DNA of 64,000 nucleotides from Sphingobacterium alimentarium (GTDB lineage: Bacteria; Bacteroidota; Bacteroidia; Sphingobacteriales; Sphingobacteriaceae): the NCBI RefSeq assembly GCF_004342685.1, contig NZ_SMBZ01000006.1, positions 1 to 64,000 of the forward strand. Direction: 5' to 3'. Shown one piece after another: positions 56,579 to 64,000 of this stretch. Under the pieces are notes generated by a model that worked only from the letters and a program-made list of their open reading frames with translations, made no database searches and was not told where the DNA came from. The position numbers and the translations under genes were made by a program. How positions within the stretch are numbered: the stretch's first letter is position 1; every line of letters starts with the position of its first letter.

Positions 56579-57724
56579 ATGAAAGCAAAATATTTAAGTC
56601 TCCTTTTTGCAGGAATCCTTTTGGCAAGTGCTTGTCAAAATGCAAAAAACAATCAATCTTCCACAGACGCAACTGATGCAGATAGCACTGTGTTTCATGC
56701 TACTGTTGATAATAAAGATGTGTTACTGTACAAAATTGGTAATGAAAAAGTACAAGTTGGCATCACCAATTTTGGGGCAAGAATCGTGTCATTGGTTGTG
56801 GATGATAAAAACGGGCAAGATGTAGATGTCATGTTGGGATATGATACGGCAGATGAATTTATCAAAAACACAAACAATTTTTACGGTGCTGTGGTAGGCC
56901 GTTATGGCAATAGAATCGGTAAAGCCACATTCACTTTGAATGGTACAACTTACCAATTGGAGAAAAATGATGGAGAAAATTCTCTTCATGGTGGTACAAA
57001 TGGCGTTTACAACAAAGTTTGGGACGTGAAAACTGTATCTCAGGATGCCATTACGTTGGAATATGTCTCTGCGGATGGTGAAGCTGGATATCCAGGTAAT
57101 GTCACTATGCAAGTGACCTACAAGGTAAATAAAGATGGAGGCTTGGAAATAGAATACAGTGGCCAAACCGATAAGGAGACTGTATTGAATCTTACGAGCC
57201 ACGGCTACTTTAATTTAAATGGCGAAGGGGATACAACGATTTTGGATCACGAGCTTTGGATCGATGCAGATAAGCTAACAGAGGTAGACAGTAAATTGAT
57301 TCCAACAGGAAAAAGTCTAGCTGTAGCCGGAACTCCTTTTGATTTCACCAAGCCTAAACTTATTGGTGCGGATATTGACAAAAAATCTACTCAGCTTACT
57401 TATGGATTAGGTTATGACCACAATTTTGAATTGAATAAGAAAGAGGGTTTTGCTGAAGTTGCGAGCTTATATGCTCCCAAAACCGGTATTGAGATGAAAA
57501 TTTTTACAACAGAGCCGGGTCTTCAGTTCTACAGTGGCAATTTCATGAAAGATGCTGATCCAAAAGGAAAAGGTGGGAAAGCCTATCCTTATCGTGCTGC
57601 ATTATGTTTGGAAACGCAGCACTTTCCTGATGCGCCAAATCATGAGAATTTTGCATCCACAACTTTACGCCCGGGCGAAAAGTACAGTACAAAGACAGAA
57701 TATAGATTTTCAGTAAGAAAATAG
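56579..57724 (+). CDS. galM: Aldose 1-epimerase (mutarotase) lipoprotein
   Basis: A 381-residue exported mutarotase. It has a lipobox Cys (LLASACQNA) after the ATG at 56579; an upstream start at 56552 would overlap the symporter gene and spoil the signal. GalM motifs are NFGARIVSLVVDD, GRYGNRIGKATF, ENSLHGGTNGVYNKVWDV (catalytic His region), NLTSHGYFNLNG (second His), and YGLGYDHNFELN with the Glu/Asp near LQFYSGNF. It probably equilibrates the arabinose anomers released outside the cytoplasm before import. It lies in the araBDA-transporter operon. Confidence 0.92.
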   Translation: MKAKYLSLLFAGILLASACQNAKNNQSSTDATDADSTVFHATVDNKDVLLYKIGNEKVQVGITNFGARIVSLVVDDKNGQDVDVMLGYDTADEFIKNTNNFYGAVVGRYGNRIGKATFTLNGTTYQLEKNDGENSLHGGTNGVYNKVWDVKTVSQDAITLEYVSADGEAGYPGNVTMQVTYKVNKDGGLEIEYSGQTDKETVLNLTSHGYFNLNGEGDTTILDHELWIDADKLTEVDSKLIPTGKSLAVAGTPFDFTKPKLIGADIDKKSTQLTYGLGYDHNFELNKKEGFAEVASLYAPKTGIEMKIFTTEPGLQFYSGNFMKDADPKGKGGKAYPYRAALCLETQHFPDAPNHENFASTTLRPGEKYSTKTEYRFSVRK

Positions 57725-57740
57725 TAACACGAATTTGATT

Positions 57741-58172
57741 ATGAGATATTCTATTAGCGTCGTTCTTTTATTTTCCATTACTCTTAATTAGGGAATAATC
57801 AACCTATTCAAATCTATAGTCAGGTAAGAATATAGAACGTTCTGTCTTGACGAACGAGAAAGTGGAAATAAAGTATAAGATACCTGCAGGGAAACTTTAG
57901 GACAGGATTTGTCTTCAAAAAGACGTCTGCTAATAGAATAATTTCTCTTTATGATTATGCTGTTCAAAGGTCATAATCAATCATGTTATACAGCCGATGA
58001 GCATGTATTGCGCTGAGGCAATGCGAATAAAAAGGCTTTAAGAAATCTTCCGGATCAAGGGGGAGTATAACGAATATTCAGCGGAAACAGATGCTGAATG
58101 CGATTATTTGGTAAGGGAAAAGAATATATCCACGAGATCATTGTTCCTACGCAACAAACGGTGGTTTTGTAA
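57741..58172 (+). pseudogene. Relic of an exported protein gene, possibly a glycosidase
   Basis: No intact gene fits the galM-GH51 gap. At 57741 an ATG opens a 16-residue signal-like sequence (MRYSISVVLLFSITLN) and stops. At 57853-57900 the reading NEKVEIKYKIPAGKL appears, and at 58098-58172 RLFGKGKEYIHEIIVPTQQT continues to VVL and a stop. The last two resemble the beta-strand ends (IPANT..VYL type) at the C-terminus of many exported glycosidases such as GH78. They are in different frames with stops between, so a decayed or deleted gene is likely. The family call is weak. Confidence 0.4.
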
Positions 58173-58214
58173 TCGTGATACAATAGCTTTATTCTAAAAT
58201 TAAAAGCACCTATT

Positions 58215-58346
58215 ATGAAAAACAAATTCTTTGGCACAGCACTTCGGCCAAGTGCCCTGCTTGGTATTCTATTTCTCGCAATCTCTATCAGCAAGAATAT
58301 CGACCATCAGTTAGATACTGCTGACAGGATAATTAAGGTAATTTAA
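58215..58346 (+). pseudogene. Truncated signal-peptide-bearing frame upstream of GH51
   Basis: ATG at 58215 opens 43 codons that begin like an exported protein (MKNKFFGTAL, then ALLGILFLAIS) and end at TAA 58344-58346, 11 nt before the GH51 start. The continuation (NIDHQLDTADRIIKVI) does not lead into a domain. It is probably the 5' remnant of a lost enzyme gene. A real small exported peptide is possible but less likely. Confidence 0.4.
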
Positions 58347-58357
58347 TAGTAGACGCA

Positions 58358-60328
58358 ATGAATCTTAAACAATATATAATTATCGCTGCGGTAGCGCTGC
58401 AAAGCGTGCAATTTGGCTTTGCACAGCAACACTCCTTAGTGGTGGATGTAAACACTTCTCTTGCCAAAGTAAATCCCAATATGTGGGGGGTATTTTTCGA
58501 AGATATCAACATGGGAGCCGATGGCGGTATCTATGCAGAACTCGTCAAAAACAGATCTTTTGAATTTTTTAGACCTATGATGGGTTGGAAAAATCTAGGC
58601 CCTGTGAAGGAGGGAAATTATCTCATTCTGAACAGACAGATGAGCAATGCAGGCAATCCTCGGTATTTACGTGTGGATAAAAAGACTAATACAGCCATAG
58701 GATTGCGTAATGAAGGTTTTCGTGGAATGGGGGTAAAGCAGGGTAATACGTATGAATTCTCTGTATGGTATCGGCAGCAAAAGCCCGGTATTACATTGCG
58801 CGTAGAATTGGTGGATAGTGCGGGAACGGTGATTGGTAAAACAGAACTTAAAACCACGCAAGAGAATAAACAGTGGCGATACCAAGAAGTAAGTTTCACG
58901 TCCAACAAAACAGATCAAAAGGCAAATCTGCAAATCTGGTTTGAAGGAGAAGGAACTATTGATCTTGATATGATTTCATTATTCCCTACAGATACTTGGC
59001 AGGGGCGTAAAAATGGATTGCGTGCGGATATGGTGCAGACATTGGCCGATCTGAAACCTGGTTTTATTCGTTTTCCGGGAGGATGTATTGTGGAAGGTTT
59101 TGATCTTTCGCAACGCTTTCAATGGAAAAAAACAGTAGGACCGATTGAAAACAGACAACTTATTGTGAACCGCTGGAATACGGAGTTTGCACATCGTTTG
59201 ACTCCAGATTATTTCCAAACTTTTGGTTTAGGATTTTTTGAATATTTCCAATTAGCAGAAGATTTAGGCGCTGAACCGTTGCCAATATTAAATTGTGGAA
59301 TGGCTTGTCAGTTCAATTCCGCAGAGGTGGTGCCGTTAGATCAGTTGGATGAATATGTGCAAGACGCATTAGATCTTATCGAGTTTGCAAATGGTGCAGT
59401 GAGTACCAAATGGGGAAAATTACGTGCAGATATGGGACATTCGGCGCCTTTCAATCTGAAGATGCTGGGTGTGGGTAACGAAAACTGGGGACCACAATAT
59501 GTAGAACGGCTAAAAGTATTTCAAGAGGCTCTAAAAAAATATCACCCTGAAATTGAGATTATAGCGAGTTCGGGAACAGATCCAGAAGGTGAGCGCTTTC
59601 AGTATTTGGATAAAGAGCTTCGAGCAATGAAGATAGATATCATAGACGAGCACTTTTACAGAGATCCAGATTGGTTCTTATCCAATGCGAAGCGTTATGA
59701 CAATTACGACCGCCAGGGAGCGAAAATCTTTGCTGGAGAATATGCCTCACACAGTAAAAACAATAAAAAGCCTGAATATCGCAACAATTGGGAAGCTGCT
59801 CTATCTGAAGCCGCTTTCTTAACAGGTGTGGAACGTAATGCCGATGTGGTACAATTGGCTTCATATGCCCCTTTATTTGCACATATCGACGGTTGGCAAT
59901 GGACTCCGGATTTGATTTGGGTAGATAATTTGAATGTATATGTTACCCCTAGTTATCATGTGCAGAAGATATTTAGCACCAATAAGGGAACAGATGTAGT
60001 GCCTTTGCACAGCAATGGTGCCACATTGACGGGAGAAAATAAAATATACGGGTCCGCTGTAGTAGATAAGCAAAGCAATGAACTGATTCTGAAAATTGTC
60101 AATATTGGTGATTCTGCTAAGGAGTTAGCTATTGACCTCAGAGGTATTAAAAAAGCACAAGGAAAAGCAACAGTATCGGTTTTACGCCATGATGATCCTT
60201 TAGCATATAATGAGGTTGGAAAGGCGCCCTCTGTTACGCCCATTGAATCAGAAGTGAATTATAAAGGAAAGAAATTAGTATACACTGCCTCGAGTCAGTC
60301 CGTGAATTTAATTAAACTAAAATTATAA
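58358..60328 (+). CDS. GH51-type alpha-L-arabinofuranosidase
   Basis: A 656-residue exported enzyme with a signal peptide ending in GFAQ. It removes terminal alpha-L-arabinofuranosyl units from arabinan or arabinoxylan. The start of the catalytic part is NPNMWGVFFEDINMGADGGI; a carbohydrate-binding-like insertion lies at about 80-215 (LRVDKKTNTAIGLRNEGFRG, in part). The catalytic acid/base is Glu375 (GVGNENWGP) and the nucleophile Glu461 (FAGEYASHS). A C-terminal beta-sandwich follows. It is followed 4 nt later by GH127, so they form one operon. Confidence 0.93.
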   Translation: MNLKQYIIIAAVALQSVQFGFAQQHSLVVDVNTSLAKVNPNMWGVFFEDINMGADGGIYAELVKNRSFEFFRPMMGWKNLGPVKEGNYLILNRQMSNAGNPRYLRVDKKTNTAIGLRNEGFRGMGVKQGNTYEFSVWYRQQKPGITLRVELVDSAGTVIGKTELKTTQENKQWRYQEVSFTSNKTDQKANLQIWFEGEGTIDLDMISLFPTDTWQGRKNGLRADMVQTLADLKPGFIRFPGGCIVEGFDLSQRFQWKKTVGPIENRQLIVNRWNTEFAHRLTPDYFQTFGLGFFEYFQLAEDLGAEPLPILNCGMACQFNSAEVVPLDQLDEYVQDALDLIEFANGAVSTKWGKLRADMGHSAPFNLKMLGVGNENWGPQYVERLKVFQEALKKYHPEIEIIASSGTDPEGERFQYLDKELRAMKIDIIDEHFYRDPDWFLSNAKRYDNYDRQGAKIFAGEYASHSKNNKKPEYRNNWEAALSEAAFLTGVERNADVVQLASYAPLFAHIDGWQWTPDLIWVDNLNVYVTPSYHVQKIFSTNKGTDVVPLHSNGATLTGENKIYGSAVVDKQSNELILKIVNIGDSAKELAIDLRGIKKAQGKATVSVLRHDDPLAYNEVGKAPSVTPIESEVNYKGKKLVYTASSQSVNLIKLKL

Positions 60329-60332
60329 AGCC

Positions 60333-62687
60333 ATGAGAAAGTTTGCCTGTAGAAAATTAGTCATTGTTACATTTTTAGCGTTTAGTTTTTCGTCTTTGAT
60401 CGCTCAAGAAAAGAAACAGTCTATCTCTCTATTTCAATTAGCTGATGTCAGGTTGAAAGATGAGACTTTTCTGCATGCACAAGACTTAAATAAGGCTTAT
60501 CTACTGGCTTTAGATGCAGATCGATTATTAGCGCCTTATCTTAAGGAGGCAGGATTAAATCCTAAGAAGCCTAATTACACGAATTGGGAAAATTCAGGAC
60601 TTGATGGGCATATCGGTGGACATTACGTCTCAGCATTGGCGCTGATGTATGCATCTACAGGTGATCCCATGATTTATAAGCGTTTGGATTATGTTTTGCA
60701 AGAATTGAAAGAGTGCCAAGATAATTTAGCAACAGGTTATGTTGGTGGAGTACCGGGCAGTAAGCAGTTGTGGGATGAAATCAAGCAAGGCAAAATAAAA
60801 GCTGGAAGTTTTGACTTAAACAACCGATGGGTACCTCTTTACAATATTCATAAAATCTACGCAGGACTACGGGATGCCTATTATTTTGCTGGTCGCGAAG
60901 ATGCCCAGCAGATGCTTATCAAGTTGACTGATTGGGCAGTCGAGTTGGTGAGTGGATTAAGCGAAGCGCAAATCCAAGATATGCTGCGTAGTGAGCATGG
61001 AGGGCTGAATGAGGTTTTTGCCGAAGCAGCTGTTATTTCTGGAGATAATAAATACCTGCAATTAGCAGAGAAATTTACCCATCAATATATTTTAAATCCA
61101 TTAATAGCACAAAAGGATGAGCTAACAGGAAAGCACGCTAATACGCAAATCCCCAAGATAATAGGTGCCAAAAGGATTGCCGACTTGGAAGGAAGAAAAG
61201 ACTGGGATGAAGCAGCTCGATTCTTTTGGGAAACTGTTGTTACCAAACGTTCTGTGGCAATCGGAGGTAATAGTGCAAGTGAGCACTTTCATCCATCGAC
61301 CGACTTTTCGAATATGATTACCAATATTGAAGGTCCGGAGACTTGTAATACTTACAATATGATGCGGTTGAGTACACAATTCTTTCAGTCGGATGGAGAT
61401 AGTAAGTTTGCAGATTATTATGAACGCGCTTTGTACAATCATATTCTGTCGTCACAGCATCCAGAACACGGAGGGTTAGTGTATTTTACATCGATGCGTC
61501 CTTCGCATTATCGGGTGTACTCACAGCCGCAAACCAGTTTTTGGTGTTGTGTAGGTTCAGGGATAGAAAACCACTCCAAATACAGCGAATTTATTTACGC
61601 CCATCGTGGCAATGAACTGTTTGTAAATTTATTTATTTCCTCGGAATTGAATTGGAAAGATAAGGGCGTACAGATAACGCAACAATCATTGTTTCCTACA
61701 GAAGGAAAATCTGTTTTTTCATTTAAAACAAAAAAAACTATTCCATTAGCCTTAAAAATACGTTATCCAAACTGGGTGAAAAAAGATATTTCGGTACATG
61801 TTAATGGCAAGTCTATTCAAGCTTTTAAGGATGCAAATGGCTATTTAACTATTGATCGTAAATGGAAAAACGGAGATAAAGTGGAGTTATCATTCGCTAT
61901 GGAAGTGAACGTGGAACAATTGCCCGATCATTCGGAATATTATGCTTTTCGATACGGGCCATTGGTTTTAGCGGCTAAGACTGATACTGCACAGATGTTG
62001 GGACTTTTGGCAGACGATAGCAGAGGAGGACATATTGCTAAAGGAGATCAAGTTTCTTTAACTGAAATTCCCCATTTGGTGGTGTCAAATGCAAACTTAG
62101 CAGAGCAGGTGGAAATGATTTCTCCTCAAGATTTGCGCTTTAGATTAAAAAACCTTCAGGTAAGAACTGAAGCTACAGAAATGGAGTTGATGCCCTTTTA
62201 CAAGTTACATGATAGTCGTTATATCATCTATTGGCCAAAGGTGAATTCCTCATCAGAATTGGCAGAACGACTGGTAAAATACGAACATGATGATTACCAA
62301 AGAAAACTCAATGCCATCACAGTTGATCAAGTACACTGCGGCCAACAACAATCAGAGTCCGATCATGCTATTCAATATGAACTATCCAATACGGGATCGG
62401 ATAATGGTGTACAATGGCGGAATGCAACGGGATGGTTTTCTTATGAATTAGCGAACAAAAATAAGCGTGCAAAACTACTTTGGATAGCTGATTTAGAAGG
62501 TAATTCGCAAAATTTCAATGTGCTTATCAATGGAACTGTAATAACCCCTACCCAAGTAAATGCTGATGGTAGATACTATTTGCTGGAGGATATAAATGAA
62601 AATATCAAGGTAAAACTGCAGGCCTTGCCGAATCAATCTGTTCCCAAAATTAAGGAAGTTAGGCTTTTAACAAATAAAATAGATTAA
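60333..62687 (+). CDS. GH127 beta-L-arabinofuranosidase (DUF1680 type)
   Basis: A 784-residue exported enzyme with a signal peptide ending in SLIAQ. The (alpha/alpha)6 core shows the metal/catalytic site known from bifidobacterial HypBA1: Glu336 and Cys338 (PETCNTYNMMR) and the Cys405-Cys406 pair (TSFWCCVGSG), in which one Cys acts as nucleophile and the cluster binds zinc (family knowledge). Such enzymes release beta-L-arabinofuranosyl residues. C-terminal beta domains follow about residue 500. Its pairing with GH51 implies that both alpha- and beta-linked arabinofuranosides are handled. Confidence 0.93.
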   Translation: MRKFACRKLVIVTFLAFSFSSLIAQEKKQSISLFQLADVRLKDETFLHAQDLNKAYLLALDADRLLAPYLKEAGLNPKKPNYTNWENSGLDGHIGGHYVSALALMYASTGDPMIYKRLDYVLQELKECQDNLATGYVGGVPGSKQLWDEIKQGKIKAGSFDLNNRWVPLYNIHKIYAGLRDAYYFAGREDAQQMLIKLTDWAVELVSGLSEAQIQDMLRSEHGGLNEVFAEAAVISGDNKYLQLAEKFTHQYILNPLIAQKDELTGKHANTQIPKIIGAKRIADLEGRKDWDEAARFFWETVVTKRSVAIGGNSASEHFHPSTDFSNMITNIEGPETCNTYNMMRLSTQFFQSDGDSKFADYYERALYNHILSSQHPEHGGLVYFTSMRPSHYRVYSQPQTSFWCCVGSGIENHSKYSEFIYAHRGNELFVNLFISSELNWKDKGVQITQQSLFPTEGKSVFSFKTKKTIPLALKIRYPNWVKKDISVHVNGKSIQAFKDANGYLTIDRKWKNGDKVELSFAMEVNVEQLPDHSEYYAFRYGPLVLAAKTDTAQMLGLLADDSRGGHIAKGDQVSLTEIPHLVVSNANLAEQVEMISPQDLRFRLKNLQVRTEATEMELMPFYKLHDSRYIIYWPKVNSSSELAERLVKYEHDDYQRKLNAITVDQVHCGQQQSESDHAIQYELSNTGSDNGVQWRNATGWFSYELANKNKRAKLLWIADLEGNSQNFNVLINGTVITPTQVNADGRYYLLEDINENIKVKLQALPNQSVPKIKEVRLLTNKID

Positions 62688-62708
62688 CTCCTACCATACA
62701 AACTACCC

Positions 62709-64000
62709 ATGATGAATTTGAAAAGAATTTTTCTTCCTTTTATAATTGTCTTTGCCAATAGCGTTTTTGCGCAACAAGAGCCAGTTAAAACTCAATTCGA
62801 AGGCTATCTCTTTGCTTATTTTGAAGGGAAGAGCGATCCGATGAAGCGCGAGCATTTGCGGTTTGCGACGAGTTCGGTTGGTCTTAAATGGAAAGCATTA
62901 AATAACAATCTTGCAGTGATTTCTTCCGATACCATTTCGAGTACAGGAGGTATTCGCGACCCTCACTTATTACGCGGTGAAGATAAAGGGTTTTATTTGG
63001 TTGCGACGGATATGAAAACTTTTAAGGATGGATGGGATAATAATCCGGGTATTGTGATGATGTATTCGGACAATTTGGTGGATTGGAAACATCAGGTCAT
63101 CAATCTTGAAAAATCATATCCTAAAAAGTTTAAAAATGTAAAATGGGTGTGGGCACCTCAAACATTTTATGATACCAAGAAGGGTAAATATCTGGTGTAT
63201 TTCACTGTTCGTTATCATCATAATGATAAGTTAGATTTTTATGCCGCATATGCGAATAAGGATTTTACAGGTTTTGAATCGGAGCCTAAATTGTTATTCA
63301 GTCCTAAATATGGAGGTATAGATGGAGATATAATTTTTGATAAAGGTGTTTATCACTTCTTCTACAAAGGAAACACCAAGGATGCAGCTGGCAAAGAATT
63401 CAAAAATGGAATCAAAGTGGCTACTTCAGCCTCATTGTGGGGACCTTGGAAAGAAAATGAAGGATATGTAGACAGTTATGCAGATACATCTACCGTAGTA
63501 GAGGGTTCTAGTATATTTACACTAAATAATTCGGACGAATATATTCTGATGTATGACGTATACGCAGAAGGTCGCTATGAGTTTCAAAGAAGTAAAGATT
63601 TATCCTCTTTTACCCAGAAACCTGAGTCATTTACGAAGAATTTTGATCCGCGTCACGGAAGTATAATTTCCATTACGAAAGAAGAAGCTAGGAATTTGGA
63701 CCGCAAATGGGGAGGTGTGATGCCTGAGTTGGTTCAGCCGACGAAAAAAAATGATCGGTATGTTTTTCAATCCAAAGGAAATCCCATTATTACACATCAT
63801 TATACTTCTGATCCAGCTGCGTTGGTTATAAATGATACCTTGTGGATGTATACAGGACATGATTTTGAAGGTGGTCAGCGTGATTACGTAATGCGGGATT
63901 GGTTGGTATATTCGACTACGGATATGAAAACTTGGACTGAATATCCTGTTCCACTGAAAGTTGTGGACTTTGAGTGGGCGACTAGTAAGTCTGCATTTGC
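62709..64000 (+). CDS. GH43 family glycosidase, partial at the window edge
   Basis: The frame starts at ATG 62709 (a second ATG follows directly) and is open to the end of the window: 430 codons plus 2 bases, so the 3' end is missing. There is a signal peptide ending in VFAQ. A five-bladed GH43 propeller is visible with the catalytic triad candidates Asp in GGIRDPHLL, Asp in GGIDGDIIFD and Glu in VVEGSSIF. From about residue 355 a second GH43-like start appears (SDPAALVINDTLWMYTGHD), suggesting a tandem GH43 protein. Arabinofuranosidase or endo-arabinanase activity is likely from context. Confidence 0.85.
   Translation, partial: MMNLKRIFLPFIIVFANSVFAQQEPVKTQFEGYLFAYFEGKSDPMKREHLRFATSSVGLKWKALNNNLAVISSDTISSTGGIRDPHLLRGEDKGFYLVATDMKTFKDGWDNNPGIVMMYSDNLVDWKHQVINLEKSYPKKFKNVKWVWAPQTFYDTKKGKYLVYFTVRYHHNDKLDFYAAYANKDFTGFESEPKLLFSPKYGGIDGDIIFDKGVYHFFYKGNTKDAAGKEFKNGIKVATSASLWGPWKENEGYVDSYADTSTVVEGSSIFTLNNSDEYILMYDVYAEGRYEFQRSKDLSSFTQKPESFTKNFDPRHGSIISITKEEARNLDRKWGGVMPELVQPTKKNDRYVFQSKGNPIITHHYTSDPAALVINDTLWMYTGHDFEGGQRDYVMRDWLVYSTTDMKTWTEYPVPLKVVDFEWATSKSAF

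Overview
The window looks like a chromosome segment from a Bacteroidota bacterium, most likely Sphingobacteriaceae (Sphingobacterium-like). The reasons are paired SusC/SusD outer-membrane systems, many lipoproteins with DUF families typical of this phylum, a Bacteroidota-type promoter (TTTG - 19 nt - TAnnTTTG) in front of atpD, a long class II IlvC, a stand-alone atpDC pair and a Nudix-type arabinose regulator. The genus is an inference. No rRNA, tRNA, CRISPR array, transposase or integrase was seen.

Layout. 0.1-1.7 kb: a lipoprotein S41 peptidase. 1.8-5.6 kb: a complete class Ib ribonucleotide reductase operon, nrdHIEF, read leftwards, with three DnaA-box-like sites upstream. 6.1-8.5 kb: a secreted S9D-type serine peptidase read rightwards. 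8.5-26.7 kb: an 11-gene leftward operon with two SusC/SusD pairs and seven other exported proteins (two fasciclin, three discoidin-like, one alkaline-phosphatase-fold/LamG, one IPT/delta-60, with DUF1735- and DUF5007-like parts). It has no recognisable glycan hydrolase and no adjacent sigma/anti-sigma pair. A decayed copy of the 3' end of the S9D gene lies beyond the far end of this operon, in the same orientation as the intact gene, so the operon is bracketed by direct repeats. 27.5-28.2 kb: a DUF2911 protein and a 57-residue small protein.

28.6-44.2 kb is branched-chain amino acid biosynthesis. ilvA stands alone, next to a divergent glyoxalase-fold gene. A long leftward operon runs ilvE-ilvD-ilvB-ilvN-dinB-like-ilvC-leuC-methyltransferase-leuD-ABC ATPase-leuB-leuA; the non-pathway genes are unexplained passengers. 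44.6-46.4 kb: atpD and a short atpC. 46.7-50.1 kb: two tandem M14-type peptidases. The first has lost its signal peptide to a stop codon and seems to lack the zinc-binding motif.

50.2-64 kb is an L-arabinose/arabinan locus. A Nudix-type regulator (AraR-like) is divergent from araB-araD-araA-sodium symporter-galM, with a palindrome overlapping both putative promoters. After a gene-relic stretch come GH51 and GH127 arabinofuranosidases and a GH43 protein that runs off the right end. Extracytoplasmic enzymes release L-arabinose, the symporter imports it, and AraA, AraB and AraD convert it to D-xylulose 5-phosphate. In this sequence araD carries a 2-bp frameshift, so the last step is broken unless it is a sequencing error or another copy exists.
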